Assembly: GCA_964618975.1 (NCBI GenBank)
Contig: CAZUDI010000018.1
Span: forward strand, 1-62,547
Reading direction: 5' to 3'
Source: CAZUDI01 sp964618975
GTDB lineage: Bacteria > Desulfobacterota > Desulfomonilia > UBA1062
DNA: 62,547 nucleotides
Shown piece by piece: positions 42,144 to 51,067 of the stretch. The notes under the pieces were generated by a model. The model saw only the letters and a list, made by a program, of their open reading frames with translations. It did not search any database and was not told the origin of the DNA. The position numbers were made by a program, and so were the translations under genes. The number at the start of each line of letters is the position of its first letter. Position 1 is the stretch's first letter.

Positions 42144-42851
42144 TCAGGATACCTCGGCGGACATGAGCATCCACAACCCCCGGGCGTGCAGGTTGCGCAC
42201 CTTCGTGAAGCCGGCCTCATGAAGGATGCCCCCGAGCTCTTCCGGGGCGTAGGCCTGCACCCCGCCCAGGCTCAGCAGGGCGCGGGTGATAAGGGCGTTT
42301 GTGGGGAGACCGCTGTGGTAGACCGTCGAGACCGCGAAGCGGCCGCCCGGCTTGAGGACACGCCGGACCTCGCCCAGGGCCCGGGCCGTGTCGGGAAACA
42401 GGTGCAGTGCCCCGCAACAGAGAGCCGCATCGAAGCTCTTGGCGGCAAAGGGCAGACAGAGGGCGTCTCCCCGCACGAAGTGCGGGCGGGTCTCGCCGGC
42501 GGCCCGCCTGCGGGCGTGCCGCAGCATGGGCAGCGAGAGATCGAGCCCCACACAGCGGCCCTCCCGCAGACGCAAGGCGATGGGCCGCGAGAAGATGCCC
42601 GGGCCGCAGGCGAGGTCGAGTATCCTCGCGTGCCCGGTGATCTCCAGCGCGGAGAGGATGGCGGCCGATTCGCGCTCGAAGGGGATGCCGAGGATCAGCC
42701 CGAAGAGCGGGTTGCGCCGCCACAGGCGGCTCTCGTAGATGCGGATGAGCCCCTCCCACTCCATGGCACGCTGGGGCAGGGATCGGAAAACCTCGCGCCC
42801 TGACAGGCCCCGGGCCTGATCCCGTCGCCTGGAAGCACTCGCCTGTGACAT
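42144..42851 (-). CDS. SAM-dependent methyltransferase
   Basis: The 235-residue product is a class I methyltransferase: ARILDLACGPGIFSRPIALRL (SAM-binding motif I), GLDLSLPMLRHA, FVRGDALCLPFAAKSFDAALCCGALHLFPD and EVRRVLKPGGRFAVST are in the standard order of the UbiE/MenG-like group. The substrate is unknown. The start is uncertain: ATG 42851 or ATG 42914, neither with a strong SD. It stands on the same strand as the lipase-like gene but 80 bases apart. Confidence 0.8.
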   Translation of the reverse strand: MSQASASRRRDQARGLSGREVFRSLPQRAMEWEGLIRIYESRLWRRNPLFGLILGIPFERESAAILSALEITGHARILDLACGPGIFSRPIALRLREGRCVGLDLSLPMLRHARRRAAGETRPHFVRGDALCLPFAAKSFDAALCCGALHLFPDTARALGEVRRVLKPGGRFAVSTVYHSGLPTNALITRALLSLGGVQAYAPEELGGILHEAGFTKVRNLHARGLWMLMSAEVS

Positions 42852-42982
42852 GGCCCCATGATACAGGGAAGTACGGGCGCTGTCGAGGACCTCATGCACG
42901 CTCAGGTAGCCCATAATCCCGCGAGCAGGTGCCGCCGGCGAGCGCTTGATCGAGGCGCGGTGGCCCCGGGGAGGGGGCGTCT

Positions 42983-44728
42983 TCAGGCGTTCTTCCGCAG
43001 CACCCTGCCGGGGAGCACCCCGGGGAGGAGTACGCCGGACTGCACCACGGGGTCCCCGTTGATGATCACCGTGTCGAGACCGGCGGGCCGGCGCTGCGGG
43101 TCGCGGAAGTTCGCCTTGGTGCCGAAGGTTGAGGCGTCTATGACCAGGAGGTCTGCAAAGGCGCCTTCAAGCACGAGCCCGCGGTCAGCGATGCCGAACT
43201 CGCGTGCCGGCAGCGAGGTGCAGCGCGCGATGGCCTCGGGCAGGCCGATGAGCCCCAGCTCGGTGACATAGCGGCCGATGAACTTGGGGTAGCAGCCGTA
43301 GAAGAGGTACGAGGGTCGCCCCATGCCCAGCAGGATGGTGTCGGTGGTGATCATGGTGCCGGAATCGGTGATCGCCGGGAGCGTGTACTGCTCGGTGAAG
43401 GGGTCGTCCGGCTCGCCGAGGGACTCGAAGACCAGCACCTGGCCGTTCTCCTCCAGCAGGAGCTCGCACATGACGTCGAAGGGGTGTTTCCCGCGCTCGG
43501 CGGCGATCTCGGTGAAGCGACGACCCTCCAGCGGCCGGTTTTTCTGCGTGTGCACCGCCATGATGGTCACCGCGTCCCAACCGAGCTGGCGCATGATGTT
43601 GAGCGACCAGTCGGAGCGGCCGCGGTGCGGCCAGGCCGGCCGGCCCTGCTCGATGTCGGAGAGCATCGCGGCGCGCTTTAGGGGGTCTCTCAGGCGCGCC
43701 AGGACCTCCTCGCGGCTGCCGGTGAGCGCCCAGGGCGGGAAGAAGGCCAGCAGGTGGGTGAACCCGGCGGTGGTGGGCATGAGGTCCATGGTCAGGTGGG
43801 TGCCCTGGCTTATGTGCCGCTCGATGCGCCCCAGCAGGCGCCGCATCTCCAGGTGGAGCAGGGGGGTGGGGAGGGCCTTCACGGCCAGCTCGGCATGGGC
43901 GGCCAGCCACTTCAGGACCTTGAGTCCCGGCCGGTGAAGCGCCCCCATCCAGGGGATGGAGAAGAGGTGGGAGATGTGGCCGTGGACCCCGGCCGTAGAG
44001 GCCACCTCGGCCACCTCGTCGATGGCCTGTCCCAGGGTGGTGCTGGTGTAGGAGCGCAGATGGCTGGTGAAGATGCCGTCGAAGGGCTTGAGCGTGCCGG
44101 CGAGCTGCCGCAGCTCGCGCGTGTCCGACCAGCTGCCCGGGGCATACTGGAGCCCGGTGGACAGGCCGAAGGCCCCGGCCTCCAGGGATTCGGCCAGCAG
44201 AGACTGCATGCAGTCGATGTCGTTGCCGTTGGCCGGCCGGTCGCGCATGCCGGCGGCCGCGATGCGGAGGAGGCCGTGAGGTACGAGCAGGGCCGCATTC
44301 AGAAGCGCACCTGCCTTCTCCACATGCTCCATGAAGCCCGCCAGGCTCTCCCAGCGCACATCGCGCTCGAAAACCATCTGGGTGAAGACCTCGAGGTAGG
44401 TCTTGATTCCCTCGCGGTTTGAAGAGCCTATGGGGGCAAGCCCCATGCCGCAGTTCCCGCCCACGAAGGTGGTGATGCCCTGCTCCACCAGCGGGGCCAG
44501 CAGGCGGGCACTGTCCTCGCTGAAGAGACTGAGGTCGGCGTGCGAGTGCACGTCGATGAATCCGGGGCACACCACCCGGCCCTCCACGTCCTGGCGTAAG
44601 CGGCCCTCCGCCGTCCCCAGGTCGCCGATGGCCGCGATGCGATCGCCCATGATACCCACATCGGCGCGATAGGCCGGGCGCCCGCTTCCGTCAATGATAT
44701 GCGCATGCTCCAGGATCAGGTCAAACAT
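42983..44728 (-). CDS. N-acyl-D-amino-acid deacylase-like amidohydrolase
   Basis: The 581-residue product is a metal-dependent amidohydrolase of the D-aminoacylase group: FIDVHSHADLSLF (HxH metal ligands), FVGGNCGMGLAPIG (the cysteine ligand), GHISHLF and DVMCELLLEENGQVLVF are family features. Family members remove acyl groups from N-acyl-D-amino acids, and some act on related cyclic amides. ATG 44728 has AAGGAGG upstream. No neighbour clarifies the substrate. Confidence 0.88.
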   Translation of the reverse strand: MFDLILEHAHIIDGSGRPAYRADVGIMGDRIAAIGDLGTAEGRLRQDVEGRVVCPGFIDVHSHADLSLFSEDSARLLAPLVEQGITTFVGGNCGMGLAPIGSSNREGIKTYLEVFTQMVFERDVRWESLAGFMEHVEKAGALLNAALLVPHGLLRIAAAGMRDRPANGNDIDCMQSLLAESLEAGAFGLSTGLQYAPGSWSDTRELRQLAGTLKPFDGIFTSHLRSYTSTTLGQAIDEVAEVASTAGVHGHISHLFSIPWMGALHRPGLKVLKWLAAHAELAVKALPTPLLHLEMRRLLGRIERHISQGTHLTMDLMPTTAGFTHLLAFFPPWALTGSREEVLARLRDPLKRAAMLSDIEQGRPAWPHRGRSDWSLNIMRQLGWDAVTIMAVHTQKNRPLEGRRFTEIAAERGKHPFDVMCELLLEENGQVLVFESLGEPDDPFTEQYTLPAITDSGTMITTDTILLGMGRPSYLFYGCYPKFIGRYVTELGLIGLPEAIARCTSLPAREFGIADRGLVLEGAFADLLVIDASTFGTKANFRDPQRRPAGLDTVIINGDPVVQSGVLLPGVLPGRVLRKNA

Positions 44729-44935
44729 ACGAGACCTCCTTGAATCGCTTTTGCTCGCATTCCCTTAGCTTCTGTGGTGGCCAGGGGGGCAGGGCCGGTC
44801 CTGGGTTCGTACCTTTCACTGTCAATGCACAGGTGGGTCCAACGATGCACGCTCGCCCCACGAGGTTGATTTTATATCATATCGCGCCAGCCGAGGCAAT
44901 CACCAGCCCTGATGTACACAGGCTTACCCGGGTTC

Positions 44936-45697
44936 TCATGGCGCGCCGGGTGCGGCCGGCCCGGGATGGTCCGTCCCCCCGCCGCGGGGTGCATCCAGCT
45001 GCATCTCCACCAGGCGGATGATGTAGGGCCGGCTGAGGCCCTTTTCCCGGATGAGGATCCCGTAGCGGTCATGGGTGACCCAGCGGCGCGCGATTATTGT
45101 AGGGCCTTCATACTCGATGACCTTGCAGACAAAGGGCCTCCCGGCAGAGAAGATTTCCTCGTCCTTGACCCAGGTGAAGCGCCGCCGGATCACGGACTGC
45201 GTGTCGAAGTCCAGCACCCCGAGGGTGCAGGGCCGACCCTTGGCCTCCACATACTGACCCGGACTCTCCAGCGAGGTGAGGACATAGTCCGTACGCGGTA
45301 TGGCCAGGGAGCGGGTTTTGCCGTCCCGGGTGACCCTGAGGTGGAAGGTGTCGTCAGTACGGGTGCCCGCAAGCGCGAGCGATTCGCCGTTGGTGAGCGA
45401 TTGGCGGCGGTAGGTGCGTACCCCGGAGGCGTCGATCAGGGCCTCCTCGCGGCAGTCAAGGGTGAGGACGGGAAAGCCCAGCAGATAGGCGCGGATGGCG
45501 GTGACTGTCGCGACCCGCATGGCGGGCCGCCCGCGGGAGGTGTCTTCGGTCAGGGTCAGGGACAGCCTTCCCAGGGGTTTGCCCTGTGCGGTGATGTCAT
45601 AGGTGAAGGTGGCGGGGGTATCCTCCAGACACGCGCCCGTCACCGGAGAGAGCACCAGGCATATCCCCATGATCGCACTGAGGATCAAAGACCGCAT
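44936..45697 (-). CDS. exported protein of unknown function
   Basis: The 253-residue product has a signal peptide (MRSLILSAIMGICLVLSPVTGACL) and then a beta-rich domain (FTYDITAQGKPLGRLSLTLTE, SLESPGQYVEAKGRPCTLGVLDFDTQSVIRRRFTWVKDEEIFSAGRPF). It resembles periplasmic DUF-type proteins whose function is unknown. It is the last gene of a unit with the DMT transporter (4-base gap) and the PhzF protein. Confidence 0.65.
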   Translation of the reverse strand: MRSLILSAIMGICLVLSPVTGACLEDTPATFTYDITAQGKPLGRLSLTLTEDTSRGRPAMRVATVTAIRAYLLGFPVLTLDCREEALIDASGVRTYRRQSLTNGESLALAGTRTDDTFHLRVTRDGKTRSLAIPRTDYVLTSLESPGQYVEAKGRPCTLGVLDFDTQSVIRRRFTWVKDEEIFSAGRPFVCKVIEYEGPTIIARRWVTHDRYGILIREKGLSRPYIIRLVEMQLDAPRGGGTDHPGPAAPGAP

Positions 45698-45701
45698 GTC
45701 C

Positions 45702-46568
45702 CTACCTTATCACAGCGGTGGAGCGTGTCGCCAGGGCCGCGCAGGCGAGGATGATCCCCCCGCCGGCCAGGGTCCGGGGTGCGGGGGTCTCGTGGAGCAG
45801 GATCAGGGCCAGGGCGATGGCATAGACCGGTTCCAGGCCGGCGATCAGGCTTGCGGTCCGGGCCCTGATTTGCCTGAGGCCCCGGATGAAGAGCACGTGC
45901 GCCAGGGCGGTGCAGACGATGCCGAGGAAGGCCAGCTGTCCCAGGGCGGCGGGGCCGGCCCGCTCCCCGCAAAGCATGACCGGGACGATGAGCAAGGCCG
46001 CCGCCGTCGCGTTCTGGACCCAGGCCAGTGTCAGCGGGGAGTAGCGGAGGACGTAGTGACGGTTCATCAGCGACAGCAGCGCGAAGCTCAGCCCCGAGAG
46101 CGTTCCCCACACGGCCCCGCGGGCCGGAGCGTGGCCCCCGTCTCCCCCGGATACCAGGAGGCAGACTCCGGCCAGGATCGCCCCGGCCTGCACGAGGTCG
46201 CCGGACCGCAGGCGCTCGCCGGTCAGCCGTGGCTCGAGGAGGGTGACGAAGAGGGGAAAGGTCGCGAAGGTGAGCACGCCGATGGCCACGGTGGAGATGT
46301 GGATGGCGTGGAAGAAGGCGATCCAGTGCCCCGCCAGGAGGAGCCCCAGGGTCAGCAGGCCGCACAGGTCACCCCGGGTACGGATGCGTTCGGGCCGCCC
46401 GGTCAGGACGAGGAAGGCCCCCAGGGCCAGGGCGGCAAACAGGGTGCGGCCGAACACGATGTGATAGGCCGGCAGGTCGAGCAGCTTGCCGAAGAGCCCC
46501 GCCAGACCGAAGAGGAGCACGGCGGCATGGGTCTGGAACAGGGGGTGGCCCCGGAGGGCCTCAGACAT
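45702..46568 (-). CDS. EamA/DMT family transporter
   Basis: The 288-residue product has about ten hydrophobic helices in two EamA repeats, ending LAGGGIILACAALATRSTAV. Such drug/metabolite transporters export amino acids, nucleotides or drugs; the substrate is unknown. Its start overlaps the PhzF stop by eight bases, so it is made with that enzyme. Confidence 0.85.
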   Translation of the reverse strand: MSEALRGHPLFQTHAAVLLFGLAGLFGKLLDLPAYHIVFGRTLFAALALGAFLVLTGRPERIRTRGDLCGLLTLGLLLAGHWIAFFHAIHISTVAIGVLTFATFPLFVTLLEPRLTGERLRSGDLVQAGAILAGVCLLVSGGDGGHAPARGAVWGTLSGLSFALLSLMNRHYVLRYSPLTLAWVQNATAAALLIVPVMLCGERAGPAALGQLAFLGIVCTALAHVLFIRGLRQIRARTASLIAGLEPVYAIALALILLHETPAPRTLAGGGIILACAALATRSTAVIR

Positions 46569-47340
46569 GAATGACCCCTTCGAGGTAGGTGACGGCCCGG
46601 CCTGCGATCTTCACCCGCTCGCCTTTGAGTTCGCACAGGAGTTCTCCTCCGCGCGCGGACAACTGCCGCGCCCGCAGGGTGCTCTTGCCCAGCCGCCGGG
46701 CCCAGTAGGGCACCAGGGTGCAGTGGGCCGAGCCGGTCACCGGATCCTCGGGGATGCCCACCCCGGGGGCGAAGAAGCGCGAGACGAAGTCGACCACCTC
46801 GCCGGGGGCACTCACGATGGTGCCCAGACAGTCGAGCCCGGCCAGCAGCTGCATGTCCGGTTTGAGGGCGAGGATGTCGGCCGGCGAGGCATAGAGGGCC
46901 AGGTAGTCCCGCGATTTGAACACCGCCATGGGAGTCCTGCCCAGCGCCTGGGTCAGCTCCGGGGGCGCCTCGACGGGGGAGGGCGGCCGGGAGGGGAAAT
47001 CCAGGCAGAGGAACTCCCCCTGCCTGGTCACCTGCAAAAGACCGCTTAGCGTGCTGAAGACCGCCTCGTTCAGGTGAGGCTCGCGGTGCTCGAAGAGGAC
47101 GTGGGCGCTCGCGAGCGTCGCGTGTCCGCACAGGTCCACCTCGCACTGGGGGGTGAACCAGCGCAGCTCGTAGCTCCCGCCGGAGCCGAGGAAGAAGGCC
47201 GTCTCCGCGAGGTTGTTCTCGGAGGCGATCCCCTGGAGCACGGCCTCGTCCGGCCAGGCGACGAGCGGGCACACCGCGGCCGGGTTTCCCCGGAAGATCC
47301 GGTCGGTAAAGGCATCCACCTGGTAGATCGGAATATGCAT
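46561..47340 (-). CDS. PhzF family isomerase-like protein
   Basis: The 259-residue product is a PhzF/DapF-fold protein with the N-terminal signature PIYQVDAFTDRIFRGNPAAVCPL and the catalytic glutamate in ENNLAETAFFL. GVGIPEDPVTGSAHCTLVPYWARRLG is the second conserved block. Family members are isomerases; most are of unknown substrate. ATG 47340 has GGGAGGAG. It is cotranscribed with the DMT transporter. Confidence 0.88.
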   Translation of the reverse strand: MHIPIYQVDAFTDRIFRGNPAAVCPLVAWPDEAVLQGIASENNLAETAFFLGSGGSYELRWFTPQCEVDLCGHATLASAHVLFEHREPHLNEAVFSTLSGLLQVTRQGEFLCLDFPSRPPSPVEAPPELTQALGRTPMAVFKSRDYLALYASPADILALKPDMQLLAGLDCLGTIVSAPGEVVDFVSRFFAPGVGIPEDPVTGSAHCTLVPYWARRLGKSTLRARQLSARGGELLCELKGERVKIAGRAVTYLEGVIHV

Positions 47341-47476
47341 GCAGCTCCTCCCTTCCCGCATCAAAGAGGCGGCCCTTCAGGAGCAGTGGCCGCCCTGAAT
47401 AATGCAGATGGCGGGAATTGTACGCGATCACCCGGCGGGACACAAGCCCGGACAGGCGGGGAAAAGACAGCCCCTT

Positions 47477-48673
47477 TCAGTGCTTGCGGCGATACATGTC
47501 GATGCGTTCCAGGGCATCGCGGGCCTTTGCGGCGGTGGCCGGGGCGGGCGCGTGCTCGAAGACGTCGAGCAGGTGCTGGTAGGCCGCCGTGGGCTGCCCC
47601 TGGCGCAGGCGCATGAGGCCCAGCGCCAGATAGACCTCGGCCAGCTCCCCCGTGCCAGCGTGGCTGGAGATGCAACGGCGCAGGATCCGGCTGGAGGCCG
47701 CCGGGTGCCCGCCCTCCTCCAGCCAGGATGCCAGGGTCACGCACTCACCCGGTGTGAGTGCGGCCATCGCGTCCCGGTCGAGCCCGGCCAGGGCCTTCAG
47801 CGCCTGCGGACGCTCCCCGCCGGCCAGGGCCGTCCGCAGGACCTCCAGGCGCGCGGGTGAGCCCTCGGGCGCGGGGGCCTTCCCGTGCCGGGCGGCTTTG
47901 GCGGGTTTCCGCAAATTGTCGGAACCCGGCCAGCTCCAGGCCAGGCGTTCGCCGACAGCCGCCAGCAGGAGACCGGCGAAGAAACCGCCGATATGGGCGC
48001 CGTAGGCGACCCCGGAGGCGGCCCCCACCAGGAAGGGCAGCAGGTTGTCGATGAGGATGAAGAAGCCCAGTACCAGGCGGGCCGGCAGCAGGATCACGTC
48101 CATGAAAAACGGGAAGAGCAGCACGAAGACCTTGATGCGGTTGCGGGGGAAGAGCAGGAAGTAGAGCCCCAGCACCCCCGAGATGGCCCCCGAGGCCCCC
48201 ACCAGGGGGGTCATGCTGGGCCCGGCGAAGAAGGCGAAGCAGAGCGTGGCCGTGGCCCCGGTGGCGAGATAGGCGCTAAGGTAGCCTGCCCGCCCCAGGC
48301 GGTGCTCCACGTTGTCGCCGTAGATCCACAGGAAGAGCATGTTGCCCGCCAGGTGCCAGAAGCCGGCATGCAGGAACATGCTCGCGATAAGATCGATTAT
48401 CTGGGGGGCGCCGGGCTTGTAGCCGTGGGTGAAGACGTACAGGTCGTAGGCGCTGAGCTGGGAGAGCACCTGAGAGAGCGAGACCCCGGCGGGCAGGGTG
48501 GGGGCGAGGTGGCGCAGGAATTCCCGCAGGGCCGGATCGCCCGGGTCCACCCCCTGCAGCGACAGGGGCAGGCTGATCAGGAGATAGGCCGCCACGTTTA
48601 TGCCGATCAGCGCCCAGGTCACCCAGGGGGTGAAGTTCCTGGGGTTGGGTGTGTCGCCTACGGGAATGAACAT
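47477..48673 (-). CDS. rhomboid family intramembrane serine protease with a cytoplasmic tail
   Basis: The 398-residue product has six or seven hydrophobic helices with the rhomboid signatures: HAGFWHLAGNMLFLWIYGDNVEHRLG (early), the catalytic serine in LVGASGAISGVLGLYFLLFP and the catalytic histidine in GAHIGGFFAGLL. The last 130 residues are soluble and helical (RQGQPTAAYQHLLDVFEHA), perhaps TPR-like. It cuts membrane proteins within or near the bilayer; targets unknown. The gene precedes the PhzF-DMT unit by 136 bases. Confidence 0.92.
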   Translation of the reverse strand: MFIPVGDTPNPRNFTPWVTWALIGINVAAYLLISLPLSLQGVDPGDPALREFLRHLAPTLPAGVSLSQVLSQLSAYDLYVFTHGYKPGAPQIIDLIASMFLHAGFWHLAGNMLFLWIYGDNVEHRLGRAGYLSAYLATGATATLCFAFFAGPSMTPLVGASGAISGVLGLYFLLFPRNRIKVFVLLFPFFMDVILLPARLVLGFFILIDNLLPFLVGAASGVAYGAHIGGFFAGLLLAAVGERLAWSWPGSDNLRKPAKAARHGKAPAPEGSPARLEVLRTALAGGERPQALKALAGLDRDAMAALTPGECVTLASWLEEGGHPAASSRILRRCISSHAGTGELAEVYLALGLMRLRQGQPTAAYQHLLDVFEHAPAPATAAKARDALERIDMYRRKH

Positions 48674-48827
48674 CCACTCTCCTTTCAGGGTGTTTTCAGG
48701 CCACGACCCCTCTGAAAGGGGCCGCCAGCATCTTCATATAGGGGAAGTGCTCCCGAGAAATCAACCCTTCCCCTGAGACAGCATGCGCGGGCGCAGGGAA
48801 GGATGCCCGCCATGCGCGACGCCGGTC

Positions 48828-49451
48828 TCATCCGGATTTGAGCGCCGCGGCCAGGGCACGGCCCGCGGCGGCCGCCCGTTCGCAGTGCCGGGGGGCCGCC
48901 GCGAGGGCTCCCGCGTCGAAGATGCCCCTCACGTCGATCGCGTCGGTTATTTCGTAACCCAGGGCCTCAAGGGGCAGGCGCAGGGCTTGAAGCGCCACCC
49001 CCAGGTCGCGCTTGAGGGGCTGCTCGCCGATGACGGCGATGAGGGCCTTGCGGCCCTGTCCTGCCAGACGACTCGACCAGCCCCGCGGCCGAGAGTCGTC
49101 GAAGGTGTAGAAGCAGTACAGCCGGTCGATGAAGGCCTTCATCCAGGCGGTGATGTTGTAGTTGTGGACCGGGGAGACGAGCACCAGCGCGCGTGCCTCG
49201 ACCACCAGCGGATAGAGCCGCTGCATGTCGTCGTTGAGTCCCGTGCAGGCGCCGCTCGTGCGGCAGCGTTCGCAGCCGGTGCAGGCGCTGAAGCGCAGGT
49301 CTTTTAGACTCACCGTCTCGGTGCGCAGGGAGGAGGCCGGCAGGGACTCGAGCACGAGGCGCAGCAGGGTCGCGGAATTGCCGCGCCGGCGCGGGCTGCC
49401 GCTGATGCCCAGCACCAGCGGGCGCGAATCCGGACAGGCCTCATTCTGCAT
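48828..49451 (-). CDS. iron-sulfur flavoprotein / NADPH-dependent FMN reductase-like
   Basis: The 207-residue product has a flavodoxin-type FMN-binding N-terminus (LGISGSPRRRGNSATLL) and a cysteine group CTGCERCRTSGACTG at about 54-68 typical of iron-sulfur flavoproteins from anaerobes, which carry a 4Fe-4S cluster and FMN and pass electrons from ferredoxin. ATG 49451 is the family-like start. It lies 26 bases after the PfkB gene on the same strand. Confidence 0.82.
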   Translation of the reverse strand: MQNEACPDSRPLVLGISGSPRRRGNSATLLRLVLESLPASSLRTETVSLKDLRFSACTGCERCRTSGACTGLNDDMQRLYPLVVEARALVLVSPVHNYNITAWMKAFIDRLYCFYTFDDSRPRGWSSRLAGQGRKALIAVIGEQPLKRDLGVALQALRLPLEALGYEITDAIDVRGIFDAGALAAAPRHCERAAAAGRALAAALKSG

Positions 49452-49477
49452 GGCGGATCTCCCCGGAAGCGCGGGGC

Positions 49478-50422
49478 CTAGTCCTCGAGCACGGGCAGGC
49501 CCTGCATGGCGCTGATGGTGGCCTCGAAGTTTTGCACCCCGGCATCGCTGCCCAGGCCCGTGGCGACCAGGGCCGAGGTGGCGGTGGCAAACAGGCAGCA
49601 CTGCTCGAGGTCCCAACCCCGGGCCAGGCCCGTGATGAAGCCCGCACAGTAGGAATCACCGCAGCCGGTGGTGTCCACCACATCCACCCGGAAGGCCGGA
49701 ATGCGCCGCTGGTCTTCGGAGGTGGCCAGCCAGGATCCCCGGGCGCCCCACTTGAAGATGCAGACCTTAGCGCCCAGCCCCAGGTAGAAGCGGGCCGTGT
49801 CTTCGGGCGTGGTCGTGCCGGCGATCTCCATGGCCTCCTCCAGGCTGGGGATGAAGTAGTCCACGTGCGGCAGGGCTGCCTGAAGCGCGGGCAGGGTCTG
49901 CGGACCGGGGGAGATGAGGTCGCAGCAGGTGACGACCCCTGCGGCTTGGGCCTCCCTCAGGATGCCTGCAGCCGGCTCGCCGTCCAGGGTGAGCATGGTG
50001 CCCACGCCCGCCCAGTGGAGAAAGCGCGAGTGTCTGATCCTCTCGCGACAGGCTGCATCGATCTCCACCATGATGGAGGCGCCGATGGCGTGGAAGTTGG
50101 GCCGCTGTCCCGTCGTGCTCACAGCCAGGATGGTGGTGGAGGTCGGCAGGTCGTCACGGTGCTGCATGAGCGAGGTGTCCACCCCGTAGCGTGCAAGCGA
50201 GGCCTCCACGAAGCGGCCCGCATCGTCTCTGCCCACGGCCGCCACCAGGGAGGTCTTCAGCCCGAGCTTGGCGGCGTTGAGCGCGCAGCCGGCCGCGGTC
50301 CCCGCCGGGGTGAGGCGGATCTGCTCGATGATGGTGGTCTTGCCCTCATCGGGGATGGACTCGATGGGACGACCGAGGATGTCGAGGGTCGTCAGACCGA
50401 CACAGACGAGATCGCTTTGCAT
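49478..50422 (-). CDS. PfkB family carbohydrate kinase
   Basis: The 314-residue product is a ribokinase-like sugar or nucleoside kinase with the N-terminal VGLTTLDILGRPIES, the GTAAGCALNAAKLG block and the ATP/catalytic motif DTTGCGDSYCAGFITG (Asp base). ATG 50422 has GAGGAGGG upstream; an ATG at 50446 is less likely. The substrate (fructose, ribose, adenosine type) cannot be told. It is probably cotranscribed with the flavoprotein gene. Confidence 0.88.
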   Translation of the reverse strand: MQSDLVCVGLTTLDILGRPIESIPDEGKTTIIEQIRLTPAGTAAGCALNAAKLGLKTSLVAAVGRDDAGRFVEASLARYGVDTSLMQHRDDLPTSTTILAVSTTGQRPNFHAIGASIMVEIDAACRERIRHSRFLHWAGVGTMLTLDGEPAAGILREAQAAGVVTCCDLISPGPQTLPALQAALPHVDYFIPSLEEAMEIAGTTTPEDTARFYLGLGAKVCIFKWGARGSWLATSEDQRRIPAFRVDVVDTTGCGDSYCAGFITGLARGWDLEQCCLFATATSALVATGLGSDAGVQNFEATISAMQGLPVLED

Positions 50423-50833
50423 GGGATTGCCCTCCTCATTAATCATTCTTCCCTATACATGACAGATGCAAAAGGGTTTTTCAATCGGTATGGGTGGTTC
50501 GTCCACCCCCGCCGTCCCCTTGTGCCGGCCATGGAGGTATAACCATGCCCGGTGGCGGGCCCCGGCCCGAAGGCACCCCTGAGGGTGCACGGGCAGGAGC
50601 GCGAGCGCAGTCGGGTGGGCTGCCTGGCCTGTCAGGCTTTGTCTGACACGATAAAGGGTGCCTACCCGATTTTCCGGGTGGGCGGCCGTGTATATGATAA
50701 AAATCGCCGGTGGTCGAATTCCCTCGCCGCCTAGGGCTTCAAGGGGGAAGCAGGGCCTTGTCTGGGGTTCACCGCCATGATTAGCCCTGTCCCCATTGGG
50801 GTCGGACAGGTAATCGGCCAAAGGAGGCATGCC
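50423..50833. other. divergent intergenic region with two hairpins and a repeat copy
   Basis: Two successive hairpins stand upstream of the ubiquitin-like gene: TGTCAG/CTGACA (50630-50648) and GCCTACCCG/CGGGTGGGC (50660-50683). A full dispersed-repeat copy is at 50711-50782. No known riboswitch class fits. Confidence 0.5.
50711..50782 (+). repeat. dispersed intergenic repeat, full-length copy
   Basis: TGGTCGAATTCCCTCGCCGC start and TCTGGGGTTCACCGCCATGA end, in the same layout as the copy at 51891. Confidence 0.55.
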
Positions 50834-51061
50834 ATGAAGATACAGGCGACCAACTACTTTACATTGCTTACCAAGGGCCGCCCGCAGGAAGGGACGCTCA
50901 CCCTGCCGGAAGGTACTACGGCCCGGGAGGCGATCAATCTCATCGGGATCCCCGCGGAGGAAGACATCATGATCATGATCAATGAACGGCCCTCCAATGA
51001 GCACACCGAGCTCAAGGAAGGCGATCAGCTCACGATCATGCCGCCGGTGTCCGCCGCCTGA
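50834..51061 (+). CDS. MoaD/ThiS-type ubiquitin-like protein without terminal Gly-Gly
   Basis: The 75-residue product has the beta-grasp fold sequence of MoaD/ThiS sulfur carriers (IQATNYFTLLTKGRPQEGTLTLPEGTTAREAINLIGIP, LKEGDQLTIMPPVS). Such proteins always end in Gly-Gly, adenylated and thiocarboxylated by an E1-like enzyme. This one ends PPVSAA (codons GCC GCC), so activation in the usual way would be impossible. ATG 50834 has AAAGGAGG. The gene for an E1-like enzyme follows after six bases, so the pair should work together. Confidence 0.8.
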   Translation: MKIQATNYFTLLTKGRPQEGTLTLPEGTTAREAINLIGIPAEEDIMIMINERPSNEHTELKEGDQLTIMPPVSAA

Positions 51062-51067
51062 GGGCGG

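Noticed and set aside
50540..50833. Moco or tungsten cofactor riboswitch before the MoaD-like gene
   Set aside because: I looked for the conserved Moco riboswitch core and did not find it; two simple hairpins only.
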